64,000 nucleotides of DNA from an uncultured Aquimarina sp. (GTDB lineage: Bacteria; Bacteroidota; Bacteroidia; Flavobacteriales; Flavobacteriaceae), in assembly GCA_947500845.1 (NCBI GenBank), contig CANMTP010000009.1:97255-161254 (forward strand), given 5' to 3'. The notes beneath the pieces are model-generated. The model saw nothing but the letters and a program-made list of their open reading frames with translations, searched no databases and was not told the DNA's origin. Both the position numbers and the translations under genes were made by a program. Positions 1-9,918 of the stretch are shown in pieces (within the stretch, counting starts at the first letter, position 1; each line of letters begins with the position of its first letter).

Positions 1-1755
1 GGCGGTAAATCCACCGGTAAATCTATTTTGCTCAAAAGCATCGCCCGAACTGCTGATGTTATTGAATTTGAAAAACGTAATAAAACCGCTGGCATTGTTG
101 ACTCAAGACCGGTTAAAGGTTTTGAGGTCGTTTGGAAAGATGGACAAATAAGTAAGCTCGGCTCTGATAGCAACCCTGCAAAAAAAATAATCTACATACC
201 ACAGTCTTACCTTAATAGAGTTGTAGATAAATCTGAAGAAGATTCTGATATCGATAAAATAATTCAGGATGTCCTGTTGCAAAAAGACGATTTCAAAGCG
301 TGGTATGATTCCTTAGATAGCGAAAAGGCAACGATTAAAAATGAGATTGAAAGGCTCATTAAAATTATATTGGAAAATTTTACCATCAACATCACCAAGA
401 ACAAAGAAAAGAAGGAAATTGGTGATGTCGAAGGTGTGAAAAAACAAATAGAAAAACTTGAAAAGGAAATCAAAGACCTTCAAGACAAATCATCCATCAG
501 CGACGACGACAGAACAAAATTCAATACTGCGATAGAACAAATTAAATCTCATCGAGTAAAGATAGCCAATATTGATGCAGACCTTCTTCAATTGGAAAAG
601 TTGAAGGTATTATCTCTAAACTTCAATACCACAGCACTTGAAAACCTTAATCAGGTATCACTTAAAGAAAACCTCCGAGAGCTTATAAAAACCGAATCGG
701 CCACTTATGTCAATGATTGGCAAACTGTTATCAATGAAAAAATAACTGGTTTGCAAAGTGAAAAACTCAAAACCAATCAAGCCATTGAAATTGTCGAAGC
801 TGGCATAAGGGATATCAGAAGTTCGCTGAAAGGCCAGGATGTTCTAAACGCGTTGCTAAAGGACAAAGAAAAAGAAGAGGCTAAACTCATTGAGATTGAG
901 GAATTAAGCAAAGTAATACAAAACTCATACAATCAAATCGACTCAAGCATTAATTCCCTTGCCGAATTAAATGCTCAGTACTACTCTATATTCTTGAAAG
1001 CAAAAAGCAGCTTGAACTTGGATGAGATTAACCAAGAGCTTACATTCGATATTGAAACGAATTTTACGACTGAAAAATTCCAAAAAAATTATGTCGATAA
1101 ATTTTTCGATAGCAGAACCACGCGCGGGAAGGATTACCAATATTTGACCACCTATAATTTCGAAAACGTAGAAAGTCATAAGAAGTTTTTGAGGCAAGAA
1201 CTTTGGAAAATTGTCAATGGTAAGCTGCCTAAACTTGAGCATTTCAAAAAGCGTGACCTTATTTCCTCTTTGGTCAGCAATTGGTTTAAGGTCGATTACA
1301 AAGTATCTTATCAAAATGATGATATCAATGATATGTCCCCAGGAAAAAAATCCTTTGTGCTTTTGCGGTTATTAATCGATTTGGATGATAGCAAATGTCC
1401 TATCCTTATTGACCAGCCCGAGGACGACCTTGACAACCGTTCCATTTATAACCAAGTAGTAAAGTTTTTGAGAAAGCGTAAGAAAACAAGACAAATCATT
1501 GTCGTTACCCATAACCCAAACTTGGTTTTGGGTGCGGATGCTGAACTTATCGTAGTGGCTAATCAAGATGGCGAGGGCACTAAAAATAAGACACATCCCT
1601 TTGAGTATGTTTCGGGTTCTATCGAATATTCCAAAGTCGAGGACAACGCCATAAATGAAGTCCTCTATAAACGTGGTATACAAGAACACATCTGTGACAT
1701 TCTTGAAGGTGGTCCTGAAGCATTTGATAAACGCAAGAAGAAGTATAATTTTTAA
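1..1755 (+). CDS. TrlF-like coiled-coil AAA/SMC-type ATPase, 5'-truncated by window edge
   Basis: The reading frame is open from base 1, and the first codons encode a P-loop (GGKSTGKS), so the true start lies upstream and the TTG at 28 is not a real start. A long charged coiled coil covers about residues 90-320 of the visible part. Near the C-terminus come a signature-like segment (SPGKKSFVLLRLL), a Walker B (DQPEDDLD) and an H-loop-like VVTHNPNL, which is the ABC/SMC head order. The layout resembles the ATPase half of TrlF-family proteins, whose usual N-terminal PHP phosphoesterase domain would be outside the window. It ends 17 bases before the next gene in the same direction, so it probably shares an operon with the Wadjet-like genes. 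ATPase fold: sure. TrlF assignment: moderate. Confidence 0.8.
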   Translation, partial: GGKSTGKSILLKSIARTADVIEFEKRNKTAGIVDSRPVKGFEVVWKDGQISKLGSDSNPAKKIIYIPQSYLNRVVDKSEEDSDIDKIIQDVLLQKDDFKAWYDSLDSEKATIKNEIERLIKIILENFTINITKNKEKKEIGDVEGVKKQIEKLEKEIKDLQDKSSISDDDRTKFNTAIEQIKSHRVKIANIDADLLQLEKLKVLSLNFNTTALENLNQVSLKENLRELIKTESATYVNDWQTVINEKITGLQSEKLKTNQAIEIVEAGIRDIRSSLKGQDVLNALLKDKEKEEAKLIEIEELSKVIQNSYNQIDSSINSLAELNAQYYSIFLKAKSSLNLDEINQELTFDIETNFTTEKFQKNYVDKFFDSRTTRGKDYQYLTTYNFENVESHKKFLRQELWKIVNGKLPKLEHFKKRDLISSLVSNWFKVDYKVSYQNDDINDMSPGKKSFVLLRLLIDLDDSKCPILIDQPEDDLDNRSIYNQVVKFLRKRKKTRQIIVVTHNPNLVLGADAELIVVANQDGEGTKNKTHPFEYVSGSIEYSKVEDNAINEVLYKRGIQEHICDILEGGPEAFDKRKKKYNF

Positions 1756-1772
1756 AAAATCCAAGTGGCGTA

Positions 1773-3110
1773 TTGAATAAAGAAGAAGAGACCATATTTA
1801 ACTTTGAAGACGAAGCGTCTAAATCTGAAACCTATCTCGCACTATTTCCTGAAGAGCGTGAAGGCATTGTTATCATTCATCTCTATGAAGGTATAGTAGC
1901 TGGTAGATACGAAAATAATAGATTTACAGGTGATGAAATACACAGGCTGTTTGAGGCTACGATGACTGCCAATGAAAAAGAAAATCTTTACGTAAAATCT
2001 TATAATAAAAATCGTATTCTGCGCCTGCAGAAATTCTTTCTTAGCTACGACGAAGAAACAAGAACCTACTCATTTCAAGAATACGGTATTAGTTTTTGTA
2101 AAACTGCAAAAGACACCCTTGAAGGCAGTTTTAAACCAACCAAAATCAAGATAATTTGTGCAGAGCTTAAAGTAAAATTAGAGGCTTCGTTGGATTCTGA
2201 AAGCGCTTTAAAAAATTGGTTCGAAATTCATTTTGAACACTATCAACCTACACTTAAAAAGCATATCGATTTTTTAGACAGGCAGATAGACGAAGCTGTA
2301 ACCAAATTAAGAAAAGACACGCTTGCCGTAAATCTTAAACCGCTAAAATTACTACGAACGGTAAGTGATGACTTGACAGAAGTTCATAAAAAGAATGAAG
2401 AACTCAGAACCGCTTTTGAAGAAACCAATGCTATAAGTTTAATACTAACGGATATAGACTCTAACAGCAGGGAAATTCTTGATTATATTGACAACAAAAT
2501 TGATTTCTTTGATGGAATTCAGAGAAGACTTCGTGGCACGGATAGAAGACTTAACAGAATCCAACCCAAAATAAAACAACTATTTGCAGCTTTTCGTAAT
2601 CCTGAGTACAGCGCGCAGACTGACAGATTTATACGTTTTTTACTAAAGCACTCTACGCTTGAGCGAATTAAATACGATAAAGAAATTATTTTCCCAAAAG
2701 AGGTCCCTTCTCTAAAGGTAAAATTTCACCGTCCTAAATACATACTATTCAATAGAGACAAAGAACTATTTCCTACAAAATCTAAGGGCAGAAAAAAGTA
2801 TGAACCTGATTTAGCTGCCGAAAAAGAAAGCCAAGCTATACTTGATAAGGCTCTTGATGATTTTGATACGGTTGAGAATTGGGTTAATCGAATTTTTGCA
2901 GAACTGAAGACCAGTAAAAAGCTTAATCTATCCGAGGCATATTTTAGAATACTCAGAGATGTATCGGATTTTTCGATTGCAACTAAAGCTTTTTTTAAGG
3001 TACTGGACCTATGTTATGCCAGCGACGATTACAAGGTGAAAATTGACAAAAGTAAATCAGTAAAGAACGAAGGATTGATATTATGGAACACAATACTAAC
3101 GGAATATTAA
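1773..3110 (+). CDS. jetA: JetA/MksF-like kleisin subunit of a Wadjet-type SMC complex
   Basis: This is a 445-residue, charged, mostly helical protein with no membrane segment or catalytic motif. It is called by context: it is the first gene of a set whose next members are a small winged-helix-like protein, a large SMC/MukB-type ATPase and a Toprim protein, the order of JetA-JetB-JetC-JetD (MksF-E-B-G). In that family JetA is the kleisin that bridges the ATPase heads of a complex that loops and cleaves plasmid DNA. The start is TTG at 1773; no in-frame ATG gives a sensible N-terminus. The 3' end overlaps jetB by 28 bases. Similarity to known JetA is too low to judge by eye, so family assignment rests on synteny. 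Confidence 0.65.
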   Translation: MNKEEETIFNFEDEASKSETYLALFPEEREGIVIIHLYEGIVAGRYENNRFTGDEIHRLFEATMTANEKENLYVKSYNKNRILRLQKFFLSYDEETRTYSFQEYGISFCKTAKDTLEGSFKPTKIKIICAELKVKLEASLDSESALKNWFEIHFEHYQPTLKKHIDFLDRQIDEAVTKLRKDTLAVNLKPLKLLRTVSDDLTEVHKKNEELRTAFEETNAISLILTDIDSNSREILDYIDNKIDFFDGIQRRLRGTDRRLNRIQPKIKQLFAAFRNPEYSAQTDRFIRFLLKHSTLERIKYDKEIIFPKEVPSLKVKFHRPKYILFNRDKELFPTKSKGRKKYEPDLAAEKESQAILDKALDDFDTVENWVNRIFAELKTSKKLNLSEAYFRILRDVSDFSIATKAFFKVLDLCYASDDYKVKIDKSKSVKNEGLILWNTILTEY

Positions 3111-3733
3111 GTTTTTTAAATTTTCAGAGAGACCCAGATGCACAGATATATTTTGGTCAGCTCGATTATTACTTAAAAGATGGTATCCATATACAAGAAT
3201 ATGGTGACCAAATAGACTACTATAAGTTTCTAAAAAAGTACAAAGACGAACTTAATGATTATTACGAATACTTCTATGGTATAAGCCTGAAGGAAGAAAA
3301 TGTTCAGTCAGACTCTTATTTCTTTTTAGACTTCAACACTTCCAGCCGTGGTAAGATTCCTTCACCCTACAGAGATGTGCTTAAGAATAAATATATCATC
3401 ATCGGCCTTATTATGTATAAAGCCATCTTTTATGAAGGCAACGTAGAGCTTAATAGTCTGGCAACGCTACAAGAAATGATTCGGAATGATTATGAACAGT
3501 ATAAGGAAGGTCTCATTAGACTGTTGGCACAATCAAGTGGCGATGTAAAATTGGACGATGACGATAAGATGATTGATAATACTGTACTGGCAGCACTACA
3601 AAATTTTAAACGTCTGGGCTGGATAGAACTCAATCAGGACCATTTTGAGACAAGAGCCTCTTTTCAACGCATCAACACGATTTACGAGGATATAATTCCT
3701 AAAATCGATGATATAATTATTAGTTATCAATGA
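3083..3733 (+). CDS. jetB: JetB/MksE-like winged-helix subunit
   Basis: This 216-residue protein sits between the JetA-like and JetC-like genes, overlapping both (28 bases upstream, ATGA overlap downstream), which implies translational coupling and fixed stoichiometry. The length and the C-terminal pattern (a helical section, then GWIELNQDHFETRASFQRI, a beta-wing-like segment) fit the DUF4194/MksE type of winged-helix subunit that binds the kleisin in SMC complexes. No catalytic residues are expected or seen. The function is inferred from position and size. It could be a highly divergent MukE-type protein, but not an enzyme. Confidence 0.65.
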   Translation: MEHNTNGILSFLNFQRDPDAQIYFGQLDYYLKDGIHIQEYGDQIDYYKFLKKYKDELNDYYEYFYGISLKEENVQSDSYFFLDFNTSSRGKIPSPYRDVLKNKYIIIGLIMYKAIFYEGNVELNSLATLQEMIRNDYEQYKEGLIRLLAQSSGDVKLDDDDKMIDNTVLAALQNFKRLGWIELNQDHFETRASFQRINTIYEDIIPKIDDIIISYQ

Positions 3734-6700
3734 AAAATTTTCCCAGAATACATAGCTTAGGTGCTATTAATATCATTCATCATCAAAATTTTGACTATGA
3801 ACTTCACCCCTTTAGAACAGACTTTACTGGCGATAGTGGTGTAGGGAAAAGCATAGTGACCGACCTTCTGCAGTTGATTACCATCGGCTCTACAGAATAT
3901 GAATCTTCTACTGATGGCCAAGATGATAGACCTTTTAATACGCTGGTTTTGGAAACAAGTGAAAAAGGTGATTATGGCTACGCATATCTTAATATAGAAA
4001 CTGCAAAGAACCAATTCTTGCTCGTTGGTTGCTATATCGAAAGGAAAGCACCACTTAGCCAAGCATTCATTGTCCAGGGTGGTTTAGATTTTGAACAAAA
4101 AACTTTTGATTCATTTCAAAATCCTTTTACCGTTGATGATTTTGTTCAAGACGAAACACTTTTAACACTCATAGATTTTGACACTAAAATGAACAATTCA
4201 GACCATTATGGATGCCATATCTACAGTACTTTTCGAGATTACCACGAAGCCTTATTAAACAATAATTTACTACCTATTGATATTTCCAGCAACAAAAGTG
4301 ATTTAAAAGACTATGCTAAAATTTTACAAGCTTTTTCAAGGAAAGGGATTTCTGTAAAGAAAGATGTACAGTTACAAGAGTTTTTATTCGGAAAAGAGAA
4401 GAACCAGGTATTTTACAATACTTACTTAGAAACCGTAAAGAAATTTGAAGACACGTTAGCAATGCATCGAGCCAATAAAGAAGAAATCGAAACGCTGACC
4501 GGTAAAAGTAAAAATATAGAGCGCTTGTACGCACTCAAAAAGTCTAAGGATTCCGCACTCAGGGAATTTGTTGAAATTGATTGGAATTATAAGAAAATAC
4601 TTCTTAGGGCAACAACTAAAACGGTTAAGAAATTATTGGGCAATTATCTCGATGCTCGTAGCGCAATTGAAAAGCTCAACATTGTTAAAACTGATAAATT
4701 ACGGGATACCCAAGAAAAAATCAGCAGGCTTCAACCAGAATTGGATATCATTAATTCTGAATATGATAAGCTAAAAAAGCGCGTAACACTTATTAACGCT
4801 TGTGAAACCATAAAATCTGAGTTAAGTCTTAATTCAAACAATCAACTGCAGCAAGTGGTTGAAAACTATTTTAAACAGCAAAAATTGAGCATAGCTCTTA
4901 AATCTTTGCGCGGTGCCCTTAAAATAAATGGTTTAGAAAAGACTTTTGAAAACTTGAATTTTGAGGATGGGTTACAAGTGATAGTTAACGAACAGAATGA
5001 GACATTGGATAAGCTCGAACAAAAACTAAAACTGTCCGACGAGTTGGTAAAATTTAACGACTTCAATAATCCAAACACACTTTCCTATTGGATAATAAAA
5101 AGAAATACTGCCTGTTCGATTGCTGAGGAAAGCGTGTTGCGACATTTTCACGATATAAAAACCGTGCTTCAAGAAAAACCGAAAGCAGGTAGTAAATACA
5201 TTCCAGACCCAAAAAAACTCATTTCAGCTTTAAGTGAAGTTGAGCTTTCTACAGATAATGATGGGTTTTGGCTTGACTTGTCCGGTCTTAATATTTTCAT
5301 CTCTAAAATTAAGACTGAAGGACAAATTTTTAACACCAATGATAACTCTAAAATCAAAAAGCTACTTACTGCATCGAACAAACATATTAAAGCACAAATA
5401 GCTCAAATAAGTACAGAAATTGACCAACTGAAAAAAATACAATCCTTTCTTTTAAATGAACTACCAAAGATACCGAATGCCATTGATGCTTGGCTATCCA
5501 AAGATGATGAATCCCTATCGGAAAAAGCTAAAACTGCGGTAAGTGATATTGCTGAAGACAATCTTGAAGAGATAATAAAAGACTTAAAAAATCAGAAAAG
5601 TTTAACCGAATTATTTGCTTCAACCGAGAAAAAGCAAAAGGATTTGGACACAACCATACAGGACTTAAGAACGATTGAAAAACAACTGCCAGCAATAGCA
5701 ACCGAGGACCTTGAGCCTATTGATGACACCATTAAAAACAGTATTGAGGACTTCCGTATTGCCAAAAAACGTGAACAAACCAACTTTTCATTCAAGGACA
5801 GCCTCTTTGCAATTCAATTTAATAATGAATATGAAAAATATAAGGCCAGTCTTAATGAAATAGATAAACTTGAACATCATTTGATTACTATAGAAAAGGC
5901 TGAAAATCGATTATTTGAAATTGAAAATAAACATTCGGGTTGGCTTTCAGAATTTATCGAAATTAATGTCGAGCAAATAGATTTCGAAAATACAAACAGA
6001 AAATACGAAAAGGCATCAAAAGAGTATTCAGAGGAATTTATTGCTATGCTTAGGGCATATCAACTTTTTGATAAATCCGAACAGTTTGAAAATGATAAAA
6101 ACTTTATGGATTTGGTACGCTTACTTCTGCCTCAACAATTGTTTAAGGACATTTCGTTCGATGAAGCGGCAGTAATTCCTAAGATTATTGAATATCTCGA
6201 CAAAATCAATGATGATAATGCCAGGTTCAATAAAAACAAGTTGATTAGCATAAGAGACCTGTTACAGGATTTACAAGCGGCTATTAATAAGCAGGTCTCG
6301 CACAGTAAGAAGATGAACAACTTTTTTCAAAAAGATTATATGACAATAACTGGTGGCAACACGGCATCATTAAAAGCTGAATTAAGAAAAGACATTTCAT
6401 CACAATGGATAAGTGAGTTTCTTGTCAACCTCAGAAAGTTTGATTTTGGCTTGTTTGATGAAGACAACAGCTTGACTTCAAAACTCAAAAATGCGCCTAC
6501 ATTAAAAGAAAAAATACTATTGGCCTATAAAGAACATAGTGCTTCACCATTACCCACAGTTACCATTAGAGAATTACTAAATCCATTTTCATATTACACG
6601 CTTAACTACGAACTTAAAACAAAAGGTGGAAAGAAGAACTCGGGAAGCACAGGACAGACTTACTCATCTATTGCCTTGCTATGTATTGCTAAGCTTTCCT

Positions 6701-6948
6701 TGATTAAGGATGGTAAAGTAAACACAAACCCTGGGTTACGTTTTTTAAGTATAGACGAAGCGGAAGGTATAGGCTCAAATTTTGATATGCTTAAAGAACT
6801 GGCAGAAAAATTTGACTATCAAGTTATTTCCCTTGGCATCAATCCCAACAAACTATCTCAAAAGAATCAATACATCTACAGACTTTCCAAGAGGAAAGAC
6901 CAAGATAGAATTAATCATCATCCATCCGTAATTATGTGCGAATTATAG
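3730..6948 (+). CDS. jetC: JetC/MksB-like SMC ATPase
   Basis: This is a 1072-residue SMC/MukB-like motor. The Walker A is at residues 34-41 (GDSGVGKS). Long coiled-coil arms fill about residues 200-900. The C-terminal head has an ABC signature region (NSGSTGQTYSSIALL) and a Walker B with catalytic glutamate (LRFLSIDEAEG), the latter worded as in MukB/MksB rather than Rad50. In Wadjet systems this ATPase extrudes DNA loops and presents small circular DNA to the nuclease subunit. It starts inside the stop of jetB and is followed after 3 bases by the Toprim gene. ATPase class: high confidence. Membership in a Wadjet-type complex: good, from gene order. Confidence 0.85.
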   Translation: MKNFPRIHSLGAINIIHHQNFDYELHPFRTDFTGDSGVGKSIVTDLLQLITIGSTEYESSTDGQDDRPFNTLVLETSEKGDYGYAYLNIETAKNQFLLVGCYIERKAPLSQAFIVQGGLDFEQKTFDSFQNPFTVDDFVQDETLLTLIDFDTKMNNSDHYGCHIYSTFRDYHEALLNNNLLPIDISSNKSDLKDYAKILQAFSRKGISVKKDVQLQEFLFGKEKNQVFYNTYLETVKKFEDTLAMHRANKEEIETLTGKSKNIERLYALKKSKDSALREFVEIDWNYKKILLRATTKTVKKLLGNYLDARSAIEKLNIVKTDKLRDTQEKISRLQPELDIINSEYDKLKKRVTLINACETIKSELSLNSNNQLQQVVENYFKQQKLSIALKSLRGALKINGLEKTFENLNFEDGLQVIVNEQNETLDKLEQKLKLSDELVKFNDFNNPNTLSYWIIKRNTACSIAEESVLRHFHDIKTVLQEKPKAGSKYIPDPKKLISALSEVELSTDNDGFWLDLSGLNIFISKIKTEGQIFNTNDNSKIKKLLTASNKHIKAQIAQISTEIDQLKKIQSFLLNELPKIPNAIDAWLSKDDESLSEKAKTAVSDIAEDNLEEIIKDLKNQKSLTELFASTEKKQKDLDTTIQDLRTIEKQLPAIATEDLEPIDDTIKNSIEDFRIAKKREQTNFSFKDSLFAIQFNNEYEKYKASLNEIDKLEHHLITIEKAENRLFEIENKHSGWLSEFIEINVEQIDFENTNRKYEKASKEYSEEFIAMLRAYQLFDKSEQFENDKNFMDLVRLLLPQQLFKDISFDEAAVIPKIIEYLDKINDDNARFNKNKLISIRDLLQDLQAAINKQVSHSKKMNNFFQKDYMTITGGNTASLKAELRKDISSQWISEFLVNLRKFDFGLFDEDNSLTSKLKNAPTLKEKILLAYKEHSASPLPTVTIRELLNPFSYYTLNYELKTKGGKKNSGSTGQTYSSIALLCIAKLSLIKDGKVNTNPGLRFLSIDEAEGIGSNFDMLKELAEKFDYQVISLGINPNKLSQKNQYIYRLSKRKDQDRINHHPSVIMCEL

Positions 6949-6951
6949 GTT

Positions 6952-7920
6952 ATGAGAAAGGAAATAACTTGGCGACAGTTAAAAGGATTGCACCAGCTTT
7001 ACGAGGGTAAAAGCACTCGCGTAAAATTGATAAGTAATAATTTTGTAAAAAAGGTACTTTATAAGAACCGTTATCTCTTGAAGTATAAAGAAGGTAGCCA
7101 AGATGTTATTGTTAAAAACGAAGGCTTTGATAAATATTTTGAAGACAACCTACTGGACCAGTACAATTATTACGCCGAGTTCTTTGAAAGCGTAGGCATT
7201 GAAATTTCTGCGAGACGTACCTATTCACAAGATATTTTGGAAACGCTTGTGCTCATTCATAAAAACAAAGATGAGTTGAAGCAAAAACTGTCCACTTCAA
7301 GAATCTTTTCCAGCAATTTTTTTGAAGACAAGGATTCTAAATTTTTAGATGACCAAAAACAATTGAAAAAAGACATCTTGACTATTTTAGGTGTTGACAA
7401 GTTTCCCAGAGAATCACCCGAAGACCAGCAGTACCGTTTGGTAGTAGATTGCATCAACCCCAAATATATCTTGCTTTGCGAGAACAAGGATTTTCTCAAA
7501 GACCCTTTTGAATTTAGAAAAAACAATATTGAGCTGTGGTATGTTGGTGGCAACAATACCAAGAAGTTGCACGAGCTTCCAACGGATAAGATTCGTTTTC
7601 CCTTTTTCTATGTCTGTGATTGGGATTACCACGGTATGGATATCTATGCCAGAATAAAGAAAATTGTAAATGATAAGAAAAAAGAAATCACTCTAATCTT
7701 GCCTGCCAATCCTATGCTAAAGCCTATGAAATCTGGAAAGCACGATAGCGAATGGCAAGATGCACCTTTCTCTGGTCTTAAGCAAGACAGTTTTAATGAA
7801 AAGGAAAAAGCCTTAATCGAAGAACTAATAGCAAAAAATAAATGGATTGAAGAGCAGACCATTGACCCGATACCTCTAATAATAAACAATACTGATGGAA
7901 CATTACCAAAGACTAATTAA
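6952..7920 (+). CDS. jetD: JetD/MksG-like Toprim nuclease subunit
   Basis: This 322-residue protein has a C-terminal Toprim fold: a glutamate strand (YILLCENKDFL, about residue 170) followed by a DxD strand (FYVCDWDYHGMD, about residue 220). These are the metal-binding residues of the topoisomerase VI subunit A-like DUF2220 domain. The N-terminal half (about 1-150) would be the DUF3322-like DNA-binding part. In Wadjet, JetD makes the double-strand cut in the looped plasmid. It is somewhat short against the usual 380-400 residues for JetD. It begins 3 bases after jetC, and its end overlaps the next gene by 26 bases. Confidence 0.8.
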   Translation: MRKEITWRQLKGLHQLYEGKSTRVKLISNNFVKKVLYKNRYLLKYKEGSQDVIVKNEGFDKYFEDNLLDQYNYYAEFFESVGIEISARRTYSQDILETLVLIHKNKDELKQKLSTSRIFSSNFFEDKDSKFLDDQKQLKKDILTILGVDKFPRESPEDQQYRLVVDCINPKYILLCENKDFLKDPFEFRKNNIELWYVGGNNTKKLHELPTDKIRFPFFYVCDWDYHGMDIYARIKKIVNDKKKEITLILPANPMLKPMKSGKHDSEWQDAPFSGLKQDSFNEKEKALIEELIAKNKWIEEQTIDPIPLIINNTDGTLPKTN

Positions 7921-8890
7921 GAAAAATGAGGCTACAGGAATTCGGGTGGTTCTGCAATATGTGCGTGAGTTTTGGGAATCGGGCTGGCAAGAAAACGAAG
8001 CCAGAAATGACAAAGGTATTGATGGTAGGATATTACTACACAAAAAAGGTATTGAACTTGGTGTGGGCATCAATTGCCAAGTCAAGTGTGGCTTTAATTA
8101 CATTTCAAGTGTTAATAGTGATGAGATAAGGATTTCCATTTCCAACCAAGAGAAGTTTCTGAAGCATTTAGACTATTGGCACCAACAACACGACCCGACT
8201 ATTCTGGTATTTGTAAACCCCTTCAAACGTCAACGGGATAAAAGCGGGAATCCGTTAAAAGGTGAAAATGGTAAATTCCTTACCATCGAAAATAGGTCGA
8301 ATCCTAAAGCGTGGTGGGTTAATTTAAAAGTTGCGTCCATACTACCTGAAGATACATCAACAATTATCGCCATACCCAAAAAGAATACATTTGGTGAACA
8401 TTCCAAAGGCGACTTTCTAAAATTGATTAGACCGCTGGTAAAAATCCAAGGCTTGTTCGACCTGGCTCTTAACAGAGAGAGCAGGGCATTATTGAATTCA
8501 GATGATTTAAAAAAAGATGTCAAAAATTTTTATCAATCTTGGAAGTCTGGCCTTGATAAAGGTGAAATGTATTGTAAGGCAGTAGATGCAAATATCAGAA
8601 TATCCAAAACTGGCTGGAATCATATTACTGCCAGTCGGCGTGGTAAAGAACGACGGGTAAATTCTTTTAGACTATTAGGCGTGGCTAAACAAATTATAGA
8701 AAAAGCGGGAAAAGCCATACTTATCGACCAAAATGAATGGTGGTTTGAGCTTGAGCAGAAATATGGTCTAAGGGCAAGAATCGAAACAGCCCAAGGACAA
8801 AGCATTGTTCAGGTTGTACTACTCAGAAGAAAATCGGTAAACAAGGAAAAAGGCACCTGGTGGTTTTATAGCGTACACTATAGAACTTAG
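7895..8890 (+). CDS. DUF4365-like PD-(D/E)xK nuclease with a second C-terminal domain
   Basis: This is a 331-residue protein. The N-terminal 160 residues look like a DUF4365-type restriction-endonuclease fold: D43 in DKGIDG and a QVK triad at 62-64 (NCQVKCG), spaced as in PD-(D/E)xK enzymes, followed by the beta-rich HDPTILVFVNP segment. The C-terminal part (about 205-331) is separate and contains GWNHITASRRG, an arginine/histidine-rich segment, and an aromatic strand pair (WWFELEQKYG, TWWFYSVHY). This recalls barnase/BECR-type RNase domains found in phage and polymorphic-toxin proteins, though I cannot confirm it. It overlaps jetD by 26 bases and ends the operon. A nuclease added to a Wadjet operon is unusual. 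Confidence 0.6.
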   Translation: MEHYQRLIKKNEATGIRVVLQYVREFWESGWQENEARNDKGIDGRILLHKKGIELGVGINCQVKCGFNYISSVNSDEIRISISNQEKFLKHLDYWHQQHDPTILVFVNPFKRQRDKSGNPLKGENGKFLTIENRSNPKAWWVNLKVASILPEDTSTIIAIPKKNTFGEHSKGDFLKLIRPLVKIQGLFDLALNRESRALLNSDDLKKDVKNFYQSWKSGLDKGEMYCKAVDANIRISKTGWNHITASRRGKERRVNSFRLLGVAKQIIEKAGKAILIDQNEWWFELEQKYGLRARIETAQGQSIVQVVLLRRKSVNKEKGTWWFYSVHYRT

Positions 8891-9096
8891 ATGCAATTCC
8901 CTTGTTTTATCGTCCTGTTTAGTGGACTGCCTTGCGTTTAAAACGCTTAAAATAGCCGGAAAAGCACCTAAACCTATAGAAATAACAAGATAGAAATAAT
9001 TTTAGAATTATCTTGATTTGAGATATGTCTTTACGGAAATCCAAACCTCTATTACAATAAAGCGCAACAAAGTACAAAGCTCAACATAAAAATTCT

Positions 9097-9741
9097 TCAT
9101 CGCTTTAGCTTTTTGGTTTTTAACCCACTCAAAATAGAAAGCGCAATCGCCAGAACATTTCCCTCTTCCGAAAGGTGCCTTGCCTCATCTGTATTTGAAA
9201 GAAAACCCAATTCCAGTAAAACGGTTGGACAAAAATCCACCGTTTCCCGAAGCACTTGAAAGTTGGCAAACTTGATACCACGACTTTTGTAGCCTATATT
9301 CTGTAGCATTCCTACCTGAAGCCCATTTGCCAGAAGAATGGATTCACGAACGCACTTCCCATTTAGAGGTACAAAAACTTCAATACCCTGTGCATTTGAG
9401 TTATCGGAATGGTTACAATGCAATGAAACAAACACATCTGCTTTTACGCTTTTGGCAAGTTTGGCTCTCTGTCGTAAAGACACCAATGTGTCTGTATAGC
9501 GTGTGAGATAGATTTCATATTTGTTTTCAAAGAGACTTTCAGCAACACTTGCAATTTCCTTGGCGATTTTGAGCACCAAACCTTTTTCTTGACACTTGTT
9601 AATCCCAATGGCACCAGAATCGTTTCCGCCGTGTCCTGGGTCAATTACTACGACGGTTTTTTGAGTGATGTTTGTTTGAGCTGATACAGTTTCAGGAATC
9701 ATCCAAAATAGTAGTGCTAATAAAGTGAGTAAACGAGCCAT
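9097..9741 (-). CDS. N-acetylmuramoyl-L-alanine amidase (Amidase_3), secreted
   Basis: This zinc amidase cuts the bond between N-acetylmuramic acid and L-alanine in peptidoglycan. The zinc ligands are visible: His in VIDPGHGG, Glu in CQEKGL, His in VSLHCNHSD; the catalytic Glu is in LLELGFLSN. The start at 9741 gives a signal peptide (MARLLTLLALLFWMIPETVSA); a longer in-frame start at 9762 is less likely. It is divergent from the tra operon with about 180 bases between. This fits a cell-wall-opening enzyme serving assembly of the conjugation channel, a common ICE component, though the divergent placement means it may be regulated separately. Confidence 0.92.
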   Translation of the reverse strand: MARLLTLLALLFWMIPETVSAQTNITQKTVVVIDPGHGGNDSGAIGINKCQEKGLVLKIAKEIASVAESLFENKYEIYLTRYTDTLVSLRQRAKLAKSVKADVFVSLHCNHSDNSNAQGIEVFVPLNGKCVRESILLANGLQVGMLQNIGYKSRGIKFANFQVLRETVDFCPTVLLELGFLSNTDEARHLSEEGNVLAIALSILSGLKTKKLKR

Positions 9742-9918
9742 ATTTTTTTGTTTACTGCACAATTTTCAAAGAATAGGTTCAATACTTAAGAATCTTCCAA
9801 AGTTTAACAGGATTTCGAGTTAAAGTTTAGAGAATTTCTACCCATACTCTCTTTTACCAATAGATTTCGCAAAGATTATTCATCAACGCCCTCATCAGGC
9901 ATCTAAAAACGAACAGTT

